Source of the DNA: Thalassocella blandensis
GTDB lineage: Bacteria; Pseudomonadota; Gammaproteobacteria; Pseudomonadales; Cellvibrionaceae
DNA: 64,000 nucleotides
Direction: 5' to 3'
Assembly (NCBI GenBank): GCA_902141825.1
Contig: CABFPG010000003.1
Coordinates: forward strand, 248,001 to 312,000
A model generated the notes under the pieces. The model did not search any database. It was not told where the DNA came from and saw only the letters and a program-made list of their open reading frames with translations. Both the position numbers and the translations under genes were made by a program. This document shows, one piece after another, positions 17,514 through 27,200 of the stretch. How positions within the stretch are numbered: the first letter of the stretch is position 1; the number at the start of each line of letters is the position of its first letter.

Positions 17514-18689
17514 TTAACGGCTTAAATACCGAATGCTCTGTTCCAGCCCTTCTAAGGTGAGCGAATACATATGTTGCTCCAGCGCTTGATTGATCACTTT
17601 AATAGACTGCGTGTATCCCCAATAGCGCTGATCAATCGGGTTCAACCAGATACTTTTGTCAAAACTATCCAGTATACGTTGCAACCATACAATGCCCGCT
17701 TCTTCATTCATGTGCTCAACACTACCAAAGGGGCTCAGTACTTCATAGGGAGACATTGAGGCATCCCCAACAAAAACAACGCGGTAATCACGCGAATATT
17801 TATGCAAAATATCCATAGTAGAAATACTTTCTGATCCGCGGCGTAAATTGTCTTTCCACACGGATTCATACACACAATTGTGAAAATAAAAATATTCCAG
17901 ATGTTTAAATTCACTGCGACAAGCAGAAAATAATTCTTCACACAGTTCAATGTAAGGGTCCATAGACCCACCGACGTCAAAAAAGATTAATACTTTTATG
18001 GCGTTGTGTCGTTCAGGCACCATTTTAATATCCAACAAACCTGCATTTTCAGCGGTGGACTTAATCGTGCCCTTCAAGTCGAGCTCGTCGGCGGCACCGC
18101 TGCGTGCAAACTTGCGTAATTTGCGCAGTGCCATCTTAATATTGCGCGTCCCAATTTCGACATCATCATCGAGATTTCGAAACTGTCTTTTCTCCCATAC
18201 TTTCACTGCGGTTTTATTGCGACTTTCCCCTCCTACACGAATACCTTCCGGATGTTCGCCACTATTTCCAAAGGGTGAAGTTCCACCAGTGCCAATCCAA
18301 CGGTTCCCGCCCTGATGTCTTTTTTTCTGTTCCTCCAGGCGTTCTTTAAAGGTTTTAATTAATGCTTCAAGACCACCCAGAGTTTCTATTTTTTTTCGCT
18401 CTTCTTCCGTGAGAGTTTTACTGAATTCTGCGCGAATCCAGTCCTCGGGGATTAACGCGGATAACAGGTTGTCGATACTGTCAATGGATTCAAAATATGC
18501 ACCGAAAATTTTATCAAATCGGTCGTAGTATTTTTCGTCCTTCACCATCACTGTTCGAGATAACAGATAAAATTCATCTACACTCGCAAACGCCAGACCA
18601 CGCTGCAACGCCTCCAGCAACACCAATAGCTCTTTGGTGGACACTGGAATTCCCGCATTTTTCACACTGTGAAAGAAATTTAATAACAT
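17514..18689 (-). CDS. CoxE-like VWA-domain protein
   Basis: This 391-residue cytoplasmic protein matches the CoxE-like VWA family, which partners with MoxR-type AAA+ ATPases. The N-terminal helical part (MLLNFFHSVKNAGIPVSTKE) is typical. A charged linker (about residues 105-180) leads to the VWA domain, where the MIDAS motif is FFDVGGSMDPY. A glycine replaces the first serine of DxSxS, as I recall is common in this subgroup. FVGDASMSPYE is a later loop and IDQRYWGYTQSIKVI lies near the end. The MoxR ATPase gene ends 10 bp upstream on the same strand, so they form a pair. The substrate complex they remodel is not in the window. Confidence 0.88.
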   Translation of the reverse strand: MLLNFFHSVKNAGIPVSTKELLVLLEALQRGLAFASVDEFYLLSRTVMVKDEKYYDRFDKIFGAYFESIDSIDNLLSALIPEDWIRAEFSKTLTEEERKKIETLGGLEALIKTFKERLEEQKKRHQGGNRWIGTGGTSPFGNSGEHPEGIRVGGESRNKTAVKVWEKRQFRNLDDDVEIGTRNIKMALRKLRKFARSGAADELDLKGTIKSTAENAGLLDIKMVPERHNAIKVLIFFDVGGSMDPYIELCEELFSACRSEFKHLEYFYFHNCVYESVWKDNLRRGSESISTMDILHKYSRDYRVVFVGDASMSPYEVLSPFGSVEHMNEEAGIVWLQRILDSFDKSIWLNPIDQRYWGYTQSIKVINQALEQHMYSLTLEGLEQSIRYLSR

Positions 18690-18699
18690 AGTGAAAATT

Positions 18700-19542
18700 T
18701 TAGTTCTTTCGTCGCATCATAAATGCAAGACGTTCAAGCATATGTACATCCTGCTCGGTTTTTAGTAAGGCACCATAAAGAGGTGGGATAGCACTGCTGT
18801 TATCTTTGTTTTTCAACACATCTTCAGGAATATCGTCGGCCACGATAATCTTCAACCAATCTATAAGTTCTGAAGTAGAAGGTTTTTTCTTCAGCCCGGG
18901 AACATCCCGAACGTCGAAGAAAATATCTAACGCAGCTTTCACAAGTTGTTGCTTGATATTAGGGAAATGGACATCAATGATTTTCGCCATAGTGTCGCGA
19001 TCTGGAAAACTGATGTAGTGAAAAAAACAACGACGTAAAAAGGCATCGGGAAGTTCTTTTTCATTATTGCTGGTAATAATGACAATCGGACGCTGCTTCG
19101 CTCGAATGACTTCACCAGTTTCATACACAAAGAATTCCATTTTATCGAGTTCGACCAATAGATCGTTTGGAAACTCTATATCCGCTTTATCAATTTCATC
19201 AATCAATAAAACGACTTGCTCATCTGCTTCAAATGCCTGCCAAAGCTTACCCTTCTTAATGTAGTTGGCAATATCATGAACTTTATCATCTCCCAGTTGG
19301 GAATCCCTTAGCCGGGAAACCGCGTCGTATTCATAGAGGCCTTGCTGGGCTTTCGTGGTAGATTTGATGTGCCATTGTATAAGAGGCTTATTCAACCGCT
19401 TCGCGACTTGTTCTGCCAACAGGGTTTTACCTGTTCCCGGCTCTCCTTTGATCAGCAGTGGGCGTTGCAGGGTAACCGCAGCGTTTACGGCCACTCGCAG
19501 TTCATCTGTGGCGATATATTGGTCAGTACTATCAAAACTCAT
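18700..19542 (-). CDS. MoxR-family AAA+ ATPase
   Basis: The 280-residue ATPase has Walker A GEPGTGKT near residue 37, Walker B VVLLIDEIDKAD, sensor-1 IITSNNEKELP and the arginine-rich DAFLRRCFFHYISFP. These are the hallmarks of the MoxR branch of helix-2-insert AAA+ proteins. Such ATPases act as chaperones that load metals or assemble complexes with a VWA partner. Here that partner is the CoxE-like gene 10 bp downstream. The ATG at 19542 is well placed for the conserved N-terminus. No target operon (such as a dehydrogenase) lies next to the pair. Confidence 0.9.
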   Translation of the reverse strand: MSFDSTDQYIATDELRVAVNAAVTLQRPLLIKGEPGTGKTLLAEQVAKRLNKPLIQWHIKSTTKAQQGLYEYDAVSRLRDSQLGDDKVHDIANYIKKGKLWQAFEADEQVVLLIDEIDKADIEFPNDLLVELDKMEFFVYETGEVIRAKQRPIVIITSNNEKELPDAFLRRCFFHYISFPDRDTMAKIIDVHFPNIKQQLVKAALDIFFDVRDVPGLKKKPSTSELIDWLKIIVADDIPEDVLKNKDNSSAIPPLYGALLKTEQDVHMLERLAFMMRRKN

Positions 19543-19795
19543 ACGAATTCTCGTTTCGGGTAACTATTGGCTCAATTAAAACTGTCAGTATAAAGGCTTT
19601 TACGATAGGCCAATACTCTGACTTTGGCCATCACACATCCTCCATGTTTACTGGCAAAAATACACATTTCATCATAAAAAGACGAATTGGCCAGGAGGAT
19701 ATTTTATTGAGGAAAAAGGGTAGTGGTCAGACGATTTAAAAGGCAATCAGCAAAATGCGTGAGCAATGGGACGTTTTTCCGCCGATAGCTGTGAT

Positions 19796-20527
19796 TTACG
19801 GTGAAATAATGCCTTTTTTGATGGCGGTAACTAACGCGGCAGTGGTGTTTTTAGCATTGAGCTTTTTCATTACATTTCGCATATGGTAATCAACGGTGTG
19901 CGATGAAATCCTCATCCGATCACCAATTCCAGACTTGGTTAAACCTGTCGCAGCCCACTGCAACACCAGATGCTCTTTACTCGATAGCGGCTGAATCATG
20001 GTGGATTCAAAACGCATGACATCCAGGTAGCACAAGTGGAATTGATAAGTCGCCAAATTGGCAGAGTCTATACTGAGCGGGTTAAATTCTCGTTTGCGTT
20101 CGTCCGTACTCGCAATTGCAACGCCCTTGGTTCCACAAGGACCATGAACGGAAAAAGTCACACCTTGAAATAATTTCCCAAAACTCACTGCCTCATTAAA
20201 GAAATTAGTCTGTGCAGCGCTTAACTGTCGGGTATCGCGAAACTCCTGCCAGGAAAAGATACCGGATTTGCAATAGGTCTCCTCAAACAGAGGGTCCACT
20301 TCCATAAAATTCTGTTCGATATAATACTGGTCCCAGCCATTCAGATTACTTTGCCGAATAATACCGAGCGGATGCTCCTGCTTTAATTCATCATGGTCAC
20401 TGATGATGACATAGGCAACACGATTAAAGCCGCAGGTCTCCATAAAGCGAGTATAGGCACCAAACAGATCATCAATTGTGAAGGATGCTCTGCTTTCGCT
20501 GAGAAAGCTCTCAAAGTGGGGGTTCAC
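19796..20527 (-). CDS. LuxR-family acyl-homoserine lactone receptor, no LuxI nearby (LuxR solo)
   Basis: The N-terminal autoinducer-binding domain and C-terminal LuxR helix-turn-helix (LSSKEHLVLQWAATGLTKSG IGDRM...SSHTVDYHMRNVMKKL) are both complete. All six residues nearly invariant in LuxR/TraR sensors are present with the right spacing: Trp, Tyr at +4, Asp-Pro at +13/+14, Trp at +28 and Gly about +57 (W65, Y69, D78, P79, W93, G122 from the start used here). I choose GTG at 20527, with AGGGAG 6 bp upstream (243 residues), rather than TTG at 20584. No luxI-type synthase is in the window. It diverges from the large lipoprotein gene, and a lux-box-like palindrome lies between them. Confidence 0.88.
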   Translation of the reverse strand: MNPHFESFLSESRASFTIDDLFGAYTRFMETCGFNRVAYVIISDHDELKQEHPLGIIRQSNLNGWDQYYIEQNFMEVDPLFEETYCKSGIFSWQEFRDTRQLSAAQTNFFNEAVSFGKLFQGVTFSVHGPCGTKGVAIASTDERKREFNPLSIDSANLATYQFHLCYLDVMRFESTMIQPLSSKEHLVLQWAATGLTKSGIGDRMRISSHTVDYHMRNVMKKLNAKNTTAALVTAIKKGIISP

Positions 20528-20671
20528 CTTTATCTCCCTGAAGATGAGTGATACTGGCGCTGTATTGGCAGCCCAATCGACCAATATTATCCAGGTGATT
20601 ACACGTTTTCAATACACGTAAATCTGACCTGTTCCTCATATTGAATAATTCTATCGGCATATCGTCACAAC

Positions 20672-20689
20672 ACTACGAAATCACGTAGT
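20672..20689. promoter_or_regulatory. Lux-box-like palindrome (CT-N12-AG)
   Basis: ACTACG, AAATCA, CGTAGT form an 18-bp dyad that contains the CT-N12-AG spacing typical of LuxR-type operators. It lies 62 bp before the lipoprotein ATG and 145 bp before the LuxR start, a suitable place to activate the lipoprotein gene. Binding is inferred. Confidence 0.5.
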
Positions 20690-20750
20690 TGTTTTACCCC
20701 TGTTGGCTTGCTCTAATTCGGTCAAAAATCGGCGCGGGTGGTAAATTAGC

Positions 20751-23700
20751 ATGTTCAAGGTCACTATTTTCACAGTTTTCATTAGCATCTTTGTCGTCAG
20801 CTGTGGCGGCTCAGGTGGTGGTTCCAGCAGCCGCCCACAAGAAACGCCGGCACCTGCAGATACAACTCCCGACGCCTTTAGCTTTACCGCGCAAACTAAT
20901 GCTGCGCTGGACGTCAATACTGACTCAAATCCCGTCACCATCAGCGGGATCAATGCCGCTGCCCCCGTACAGATTTCAGGGGGATTATACCAAATCAACG
21001 GCGGTAGTTTTAGCAGTAACAGCAGCGAGATAAGCAACGGCGACTCCATTGTCATCAGAGTGGTTTCAGCGTCAGAACTCAGCACAGAAACGCATGCGAC
21101 CTTGAATGTCGGTGGTGTGAGCGCGACTTTTTCGGTTACGACCAGCGCCGAGGCAGATGACACCCCCGATGCTTTCAGCTTTTCCGCCCAAACCAATGTC
21201 CCGCTAGACAGCGTGGCCATGTCAAACCAAATCAGTATTTCTGGAATCTCCGTTGCCACGGCAATTTCCGTGGAGAATGGCGAATACGCGATTAACAATG
21301 GTGAATATACCAGCGTGGCAGGCACCATAAAAAATGGGCAGTCAGTCATTGTCAGACATACGACTTCGACGGACTTTTTAACCGCTACGGACAGTACGTT
21401 GACCATTGGTGGTGTCACCGCAACATTTCGCTCCACAACTGAAGCGCAAGATACCACGCCGGCAGCGTTTACATTTGCCGATCAGACAGAAGTTGCCTTA
21501 AACACATTAATTGAATCGGCCCCCATCACAATACAAGGATTCAACAGCCCGACCAGCATCTCAATTAGCGGTGGGGAGTACGCCATAGATGACAATGCCT
21601 TCACCAGTGCGGACGGTTTAATTTCGCCAGGGCAATCGGTAAAAGTACGTCATCAGTCAGGCAGCGATTTCAACAGCGCCACAGAGACAACACTTACAAT
21701 CGGTGGCATCAGCGATACCTTTAGTTCAGAAACATCGAGCCCGGACTCCACGCCAGATGCCTTTTCTTTTCAAGATCAATTTGATGTAGAACCCGAAGCG
21801 ACAGTCACCTCGTCTGCCATAACTATCACTGGCATCAATTACCCCAGTACCATTTCGATTACCGGTGGGCTTTATGCCATTGGCACCGGAGCATTTACCG
21901 ACGAACCCGGGACCGTTCAAAATGGTGACAGTATTACCGTACAGCACGTCGCCTCCGGCGAGTACTCTACAGTCACTACTACCAGTCTTACCATTGGTGG
22001 TGTGAGCGATGAATTCCAGAGCACCACCTGGCCAATCGGTACTGGCTTTAATCAGGCAAGCGGTTTTAACGACTCCGTCTATGAACTTGTGGAAACCAAT
22101 GATGGTAGTGGCGATTACTATGTCGGCGGGGACTTCACCACCTTTAATACCAAGCAAAGCGGCAGCATTATTCGATTCAATGCCGACGGCTCTATAGATG
22201 AAAATTTTGTCGTAAATGAAGGTTTCTCGAATATCGTAAGAATTATTTCTCTCGCGTCGGACGGAAGTGGAGACATCTACGTAGGAGGCTCATTCGTAAC
22301 CTACAACGCACATTACAGCAACTATATTATCCGGCTCAACAACGATGGTTCAGTCGATACCGGGTTTAATACCAGCGGAAGAGATGGTGGTTTTGATGGC
22401 GCTGTGTATGACATAAGCCCCGCTAACGATGGCAGTGGGGATATCTATGTTGCAGGCAATTTTGAATCGTATAACGACGTCGCAAGCTTTGGCATCGTTC
22501 GACTCAACAGTGACGGGACAATAGACGAAGGATTTAATACGGGAACAGGCTTTGATGGCACGGCCGTCCAGATTCTACCTGCACCAGGTAACAGTGGTGA
22601 TATTTACGTATTATCTGGCGCATCGACGTATAATGGCACCGCAATTTCTCGTCTTGTAAGACTCAATAGTGACGGTTCTTTGGATACGGGGTTTGATACA
22701 GGCACAGGTTTTAATTCCGCCAGTTCAGCCATAGCGCTCGCCGACGATGGCAGCCAGGATATTTTCGTTGTGGGGAGTTTCAATACATACAATGGCGTTG
22801 AACAAGAAGGTATCGTTCGCCTCAATTCCAATGGTTCAATCGATGCGACATTTCAGGCAAATCGCAATCTTATCGATCACAATGCTTCGAAAATAGTACC
22901 GGTCGGCGATGGCTCAGGCGATGTATTTTTAGCTGCATATTTTGCAGGTTATGCGACGGAAATAATTAAACTAAAAGGTAATGGAATGATCGACACGAGC
23001 TTTGTCCAGGGAGACGGCTCAAACGATCGAATTCAAAACATTACCATGCACAGCAATGGCAGCCAATTATTTGTGACCGGTAACTTTAGTCGCTTTAATA
23101 CGAGCAACGCGAAAAATATTATTTTGCTGAACATGGATGGATCGATGGCAGATACGCCAGCCCTCCCTGCCAGCTTTGATGACGGTGTTTACAATATTTT
23201 AATTGCCGACGATAACAACACCGATATTTATGCACATGGAGAATTTCAATACTATCGGGATTTTCTCGGTGAAGGTATTGTACGAATTGCACCAACGGGA
23301 ATCGAAGACGGTCAATTCTCTTTAACTGAAACATTTTACAGAATCAAAGACACCGCACTAATCCAAAATGGCTCGGGCGGCCTTTATCTGCTGGTTGGGA
23401 CTGGTGGCGGCAAACCGGACGCCATTGTCCGTGTAGATAATCACGGGAGTATCGACCAGCAATTTACCGTGACACTTGACGGTAACTATTCGCAAAAAAT
23501 AATCGCTGCCAACGATGGAACGGGAGATCTGTACGTTGCGACTCAGCAAAACTGGGGGATGGATATTATTATTCGCCGTTATAACAGTGATGGCACAATT
23601 GATACGGGCTTCTCTCCTGCCGGCGGATTCAATACAGAGGGCAACGTATTAGAAGTAAGTACAATGGTTGTCGCACCAGATGGTAGTGGCGATCTCTACG

Positions 23701-24233
23701 TCGGTGGTGAATTTACGACTTATAACAATGAATCTGCGAATAACATTATTCGCCTCAATAATGACGGAAGTGTTGATTCAAATTTTAATATTGGCCTGGG
23801 TTTCAATTACAAAGTATGGGCTATTGCGCCGGCTTTAGACGACAGTGGCGATCTCTACATCGGTGGTGAATTTAATAAATACCAGGATGAAGCAGCAAGA
23901 GGCATTGTGCGCGTGCATTCAGACGGTAGTCGCGAAACCCAATTCACCGCAAGTTATTTTCGCGTTCGCACTATCGCACCTGCACTGGATGGCAGCGAGG
24001 ATATATACATTGGCGGTCACTTAAATCCAACGCACATTTTACGCCTGAAAAGCAACGGAACTGTGAATGAGTCTTTTAACCCAGGCACCGGGTTTAATCA
24101 AATGGTGTACAGCATTGCCGTGTGTCAAGACGGCAGCCACGATATTATCGCCGGAGGCAATTTCACCAGCTACAACGCTACGACCGTCGACTATATTGCT
24201 CGACTTAATCCAGATGGATCGCTCAACGATTAA
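20751..24233 (+). CDS. Large lipoprotein: four sandwich-like repeats plus 14 delta-60 propeller repeats
   Basis: The 1160-residue protein has a lipoprotein signal (FVVSC, Cys18) and a glycine/serine linker. Four repeats of about 95-100 residues follow (about 40-425), each opening TPDAFSF or similar and closing with an IGGVxxxF strand. About 14 units of 46-55 residues then match the delta-60 repeat (for example DGSGDIYVGGSF, IIRLNNDGSVDTGFN). Such repeats build beta-propeller blades; 14 could make two seven-bladed propellers, which is my inference. No catalytic motif is seen, so surface binding or adhesion is likely. A GGGTGG ribosome site precedes ATG. The LuxR receptor gene diverges from it. 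Confidence 0.85.
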   Translation: MFKVTIFTVFISIFVVSCGGSGGGSSSRPQETPAPADTTPDAFSFTAQTNAALDVNTDSNPVTISGINAAAPVQISGGLYQINGGSFSSNSSEISNGDSIVIRVVSASELSTETHATLNVGGVSATFSVTTSAEADDTPDAFSFSAQTNVPLDSVAMSNQISISGISVATAISVENGEYAINNGEYTSVAGTIKNGQSVIVRHTTSTDFLTATDSTLTIGGVTATFRSTTEAQDTTPAAFTFADQTEVALNTLIESAPITIQGFNSPTSISISGGEYAIDDNAFTSADGLISPGQSVKVRHQSGSDFNSATETTLTIGGISDTFSSETSSPDSTPDAFSFQDQFDVEPEATVTSSAITITGINYPSTISITGGLYAIGTGAFTDEPGTVQNGDSITVQHVASGEYSTVTTTSLTIGGVSDEFQSTTWPIGTGFNQASGFNDSVYELVETNDGSGDYYVGGDFTTFNTKQSGSIIRFNADGSIDENFVVNEGFSNIVRIISLASDGSGDIYVGGSFVTYNAHYSNYIIRLNNDGSVDTGFNTSGRDGGFDGAVYDISPANDGSGDIYVAGNFESYNDVASFGIVRLNSDGTIDEGFNTGTGFDGTAVQILPAPGNSGDIYVLSGASTYNGTAISRLVRLNSDGSLDTGFDTGTGFNSASSAIALADDGSQDIFVVGSFNTYNGVEQEGIVRLNSNGSIDATFQANRNLIDHNASKIVPVGDGSGDVFLAAYFAGYATEIIKLKGNGMIDTSFVQGDGSNDRIQNITMHSNGSQLFVTGNFSRFNTSNAKNIILLNMDGSMADTPALPASFDDGVYNILIADDNNTDIYAHGEFQYYRDFLGEGIVRIAPTGIEDGQFSLTETFYRIKDTALIQNGSGGLYLLVGTGGGKPDAIVRVDNHGSIDQQFTVTLDGNYSQKIIAANDGTGDLYVATQQNWGMDIIIRRYNSDGTIDTGFSPAGGFNTEGNVLEVSTMVVAPDGSGDLYVGGEFTTYNNESANNIIRLNNDGSVDSNFNIGLGFNYKVWAIAPALDDSGDLYIGGEFNKYQDEAARGIVRVHSDGSRETQFTASYFRVRTIAPALDGSEDIYIGGHLNPTHILRLKSNGTVNESFNPGTGFNQMVYSIAVCQDGSHDIIAGGNFTSYNATTVDYIARLNPDGSLND
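20869..22030 (+). repeat. Four in-frame repeats of roughly 290 bp inside the lipoprotein gene
   Basis: Each unit encodes about 95-100 residues starting with (T/S)TPxAFxF and ending with a (V/I)GG(V/I) strand. DNA identity between units is moderate, so the duplication is old. Confidence 0.7.
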
Positions 24234-24749
24234 ATAAGGATCATTGCAGTAAATACCGTGCAGTAATCAACATAACAAAGGGGGCGAGTGAGCAACGTTA
24301 ATATTAGGAACGAAAAACTCACCCTCTTTCGCAGATGTCAGCACTACGACTTTATGATGTGAGGCGCTTTAAATTTTATGGTTTGTCTATCTCGATGCGG
24401 GAGTATTTTTAGTAGAGACCTGTCTTTAGAAAGTACTCCGGCATTAAGCAACAAGGAAGTCGTGTAAAGGAAAGCATTTAACGGAAAACGCGAGACGGAA
24501 ATCGCCACATGGATGTTCGCTAATGGCAACATACGGGCAGGGATACGGTAAAAAGGACAGTTCAACACAGCCCTAGAGAGCGGAAGAGAACAGGATGAAT
24601 GCAAGGGATGAACCCAAGGGATAAGTGCAAGGAACCAAGGCCAGTAAACAGGGAAATGGAAAAGCCACTATAGAATGAACTGGAGAGAGAGTTGGTTTAA
24701 TTCTATTCTGGTCTAGTGAATACTGAAGCTGCCACTAAGACAACCAGAC
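24234..24749. other. Intergenic, 516 bp
   Basis: No convincing gene. An 86-codon minus frame (24344-24604) has no recognisable features. I see no clear terminator for the lipoprotein gene. Confidence 0.45.
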
Positions 24750-25151
24750 CTAAAGCGCCTCCATCACCACCTTAAACAACACCAATGCTGTGGACTGCGA
24801 GCTGAAAGGCTCGCCCAGGCTTAGGCAACCCTTCCCCACCAAAGGGTAAAACTCATCATGAATAATAACACTATTGGCATCGCCCGCTTTGACGACGGTG
24901 CCGTTAGTGCTTTTGTCGATGATGCCGATCTGACTGTCTTTGATATCCACCACGCAATGTACGCGAGAAACCACGCTTTTATTGACGGCCAGATCGCAGG
25001 AATTGTGATCACGCCCGATAGAAAAGGGAAGATCTTCGGCTTGTAAACGATGAGCGCTGCCGTTGTAATAGATTTCGATACGCTTAAACCGACCTTCATT
25101 GTCGTTTTGAATATGGGCGTTTACCAATGTGTTGGAGTTGTCTTCGCTCAT
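24750..25151 (-). CDS. Small FHA-domain protein
   Basis: The 133-residue soluble protein is essentially one forkhead-associated domain, the phosphothreonine-binding module. The core motif is complete: FSIGRDHNSCDLAVNKSVVS, then RVHCVVD, IGIIDKSTNGT. The glycine-arginine, the serine in VSRVH and the asparagine in STNGT are the residues that contact phosphothreonine. No kinase or phosphatase gene is adjacent, so its partner is unknown. It is transcribed alone and diverges from the TSUP permease gene. Confidence 0.85.
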   Translation of the reverse strand: MSEDNSNTLVNAHIQNDNEGRFKRIEIYYNGSAHRLQAEDLPFSIGRDHNSCDLAVNKSVVSRVHCVVDIKDSQIGIIDKSTNGTVVKAGDANSVIIHDEFYPLVGKGCLSLGEPFSSQSTALVLFKVVMEAL

Positions 25152-25521
25152 TCAATCAGGTACCAAAAGTGATGTGCCGCGCTTTGTAAAAATGTGTGTT
25201 GGCTAGTGATTATAGCGCCACCTTCCCAATATTAAAGCACCTGGGTGCTACTTCCACCTCAAAAACGTCTTTTTGCTATGGGTTTCAACTACATAACACC
25301 ACATTCCCGGTGCTTATCTTAACCGAACGGGGAACCTTCGTGTGTTCGCAAGCTCTTGAATTTTCAGAATAAATTTCATGAATACCGTTATTTGGGCGCG
25401 TTGGTTTACAATTTCAGTCCATGAGCACTCATGAAAGGTGTCTGAGGTTTTCTGCAGAACACTTTTGATGAAGGGTCACGTATGAAGAGATCGCCCCCTA
25501 CACCAACCGGAGAACTCACCC
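25152..25521. other. Intergenic, 370 bp, divergent promoter region
   Basis: It separates the FHA gene (-) and TSUP gene (+). A small perfect palindrome AGCACC-TG-GGTGCT lies at 25236-25249 and could be an operator. No gene seen. Confidence 0.45.
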
Positions 25522-26244
25522 ATGGACGCAATCTGGCTTGGCCTTGCAGCACTCACCACTTCGACCATCGCGGGCGTCTTTGGCTTGGGTGGCGGAATGT
25601 TGCTTATTGCCATTGTGCCCATGCTACTTGCGCCTCAAGCCATTATTCCGGTGCATGGCACAGCGCAATTGGCCAGTAATGCTTCACGCGGCGTTTTTGC
25701 CTTTCGCGCCATAGCCTGGGACCTGTTCCCGCGATTCCTCTTAGGATCTTTGCTTGGAATAAGTCTGGTGGCACTTTTTTTACGGTCCATTCCTCTAACT
25801 TTTATTCCCTTGCTTATCGGTATCTACATTCTCAGCCGGCTCTGGCTGCCGATCTTAAGTAAGAAAATCGAACGTTTTGAAAACATGGTTATCGTCGGAG
25901 CAGTTCAGACAGGCTTAGGACTGGTAGTAGGTGCTACCGGGCCACTAACCACTACGATATTAGCCAAACGTTATGAGAATCGCGACATCGTCGTAGCTAC
26001 CAATGCCGTGATGATGTCCATCAGTCACCTGGCAAAAGTGCTGGTATACGTGTTTTTAGGTTTTTCTTTTCTGGAGTACTGGCGGGAGATCATCGCCTTG
26101 GTAGTAGGTGCTACAGCGGGTTCTTACTTGGGAACAAAAATTCGTACACGTATTGATGACAAGCGCTTTTTTACAATCCTGCAGGTTTTGCTGAGCCTGC
26201 TGGCCATAAAAATGATAACGACAGCCGTGTTAAGCAGCATTTAA
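25522..26244 (+). CDS. TSUP family permease (TauE/SafE type)
   Basis: This is a 240-residue inner-membrane protein with about 7-8 hydrophobic helices. The N-terminal motif GVFGLGGGMLLIAIVPML and the second-half motif VGATGPLTTTILAK are the paired signatures of the TSUP (TauE/SafE) family, which exports or imports organosulfonates, sulfite or related anions. The substrate cannot be read from sequence. A GGAG sequence 9 bp before ATG supports the start. It stands alone and converges with purU. Confidence 0.88.
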   Translation: MDAIWLGLAALTTSTIAGVFGLGGGMLLIAIVPMLLAPQAIIPVHGTAQLASNASRGVFAFRAIAWDLFPRFLLGSLLGISLVALFLRSIPLTFIPLLIGIYILSRLWLPILSKKIERFENMVIVGAVQTGLGLVVGATGPLTTTILAKRYENRDIVVATNAVMMSISHLAKVLVYVFLGFSFLEYWREIIALVVGATAGSYLGTKIRTRIDDKRFFTILQVLLSLLAIKMITTAVLSSI

Positions 26245-26333
26245 TAAACAGTAAACGCTTTAGAATCCACCGGGGCAAAATATAAAGATGAACCCTTTCA
26301 AAGCGCTCATCACTATTTCATAAAAAACTACTG

Positions 26334-27200
26334 TTAGCGGGTAAACACCACAGTTTTACATCCGTTTAACAACACCCGGTGCTCTGCATGCCATTTCACC
26401 GCACGCTGCAGTGTTACCGCCTCAATATCCCGCCCGATCTGTACCATCTCATCCGGTGTGCTGGCATGCGTGACACGCTCAACAGACTGTTCAATAATCG
26501 GGCCTTCATCTAATTCCGTCGTCACATAATGCGCCGTAGCCCCTATCAATTTCACACCACGGTCATACGCCTGATGATAAGGCTTCGCTCCTTTAAATCC
26601 GGGTAAAAAAGAATGATGAATATTAATTGCACGGCCTTGCAGTTTTTCACACATTCCATCCGACAAAATCTGCATATACCGCGCGAGGACAAATAATTCA
26701 GTTTCGCTCTGCTCAATAATGTCGAAAATCGCTTGTTCCTGCTCCGCTTTGTTTGCTTTTGTGACTGGCAGATAGTGATAGGGTAAACCGTACCATTCTG
26801 TAAGGGCCCGCATATCTTCATGATTTGACACAACACCGACAATGTCGATTGGTAGTGAACCGCCTTTCCAGGCATTGAGAATAGAATTTAAACAATGCCC
26901 CCACTGCGAGACTGCAATTAACACGCGGGTCTTATGATGCGTTTCATTTAACTCCCAGGTCATTCCATAACGAACTGCCACAGATTGAAAAGCACTTTTC
27001 ACATCACTCAAACTTTTCGGACCTTCAACAGATTCCAACAGCGTTCGCATAAAAAAGCGCTTGGTTTGTACATCCTCAAACTGTGAAGACTCACGAATAT
27101 TAAAGCCCTGCAAGGAAAACAAGCCCGCTACAGCCGCAACAATACCGGGCTGATCTTCACAACTAAACGTAAGGATGAGTTCTTCAACCTTGGTCGACAT
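26334..27200 (-). CDS. purU: Formyltetrahydrofolate deformylase
   Basis: The 288-residue enzyme hydrolyses 10-formyl-THF to formate (used by PurT) and THF. An N-terminal ACT domain (about residues 8-85; LTFSCEDQPGIVAAVAGLFS) precedes the formyltransferase-like catalytic domain with VVSNHEDMRALTEWYGLPYH, LARYMQILS, NIHHSFLPGFKGAKPYHQAY and the catalytic Asp in ELDEGPIIEQ. I start at ATG 27200 because GGAGA lies just upstream; a longer frame begins at 27227. Convergent with the TSUP gene. Confidence 0.95.
   Translation of the reverse strand: MSTKVEELILTFSCEDQPGIVAAVAGLFSLQGFNIRESSQFEDVQTKRFFMRTLLESVEGPKSLSDVKSAFQSVAVRYGMTWELNETHHKTRVLIAVSQWGHCLNSILNAWKGGSLPIDIVGVVSNHEDMRALTEWYGLPYHYLPVTKANKAEQEQAIFDIIEQSETELFVLARYMQILSDGMCEKLQGRAINIHHSFLPGFKGAKPYHQAYDRGVKLIGATAHYVTTELDEGPIIEQSVERVTHASTPDEMVQIGRDIEAVTLQRAVKWHAEHRVLLNGCKTVVFTR

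Noticed and set aside
20681-21457. 258-codon minus-strand frame opposite the large lipoprotein gene
   Set aside because: It is the shadow of the threonine/serine-rich repeats on the plus strand; composition is unnatural and the plus gene has a signal peptide, ribosome site and repeats.
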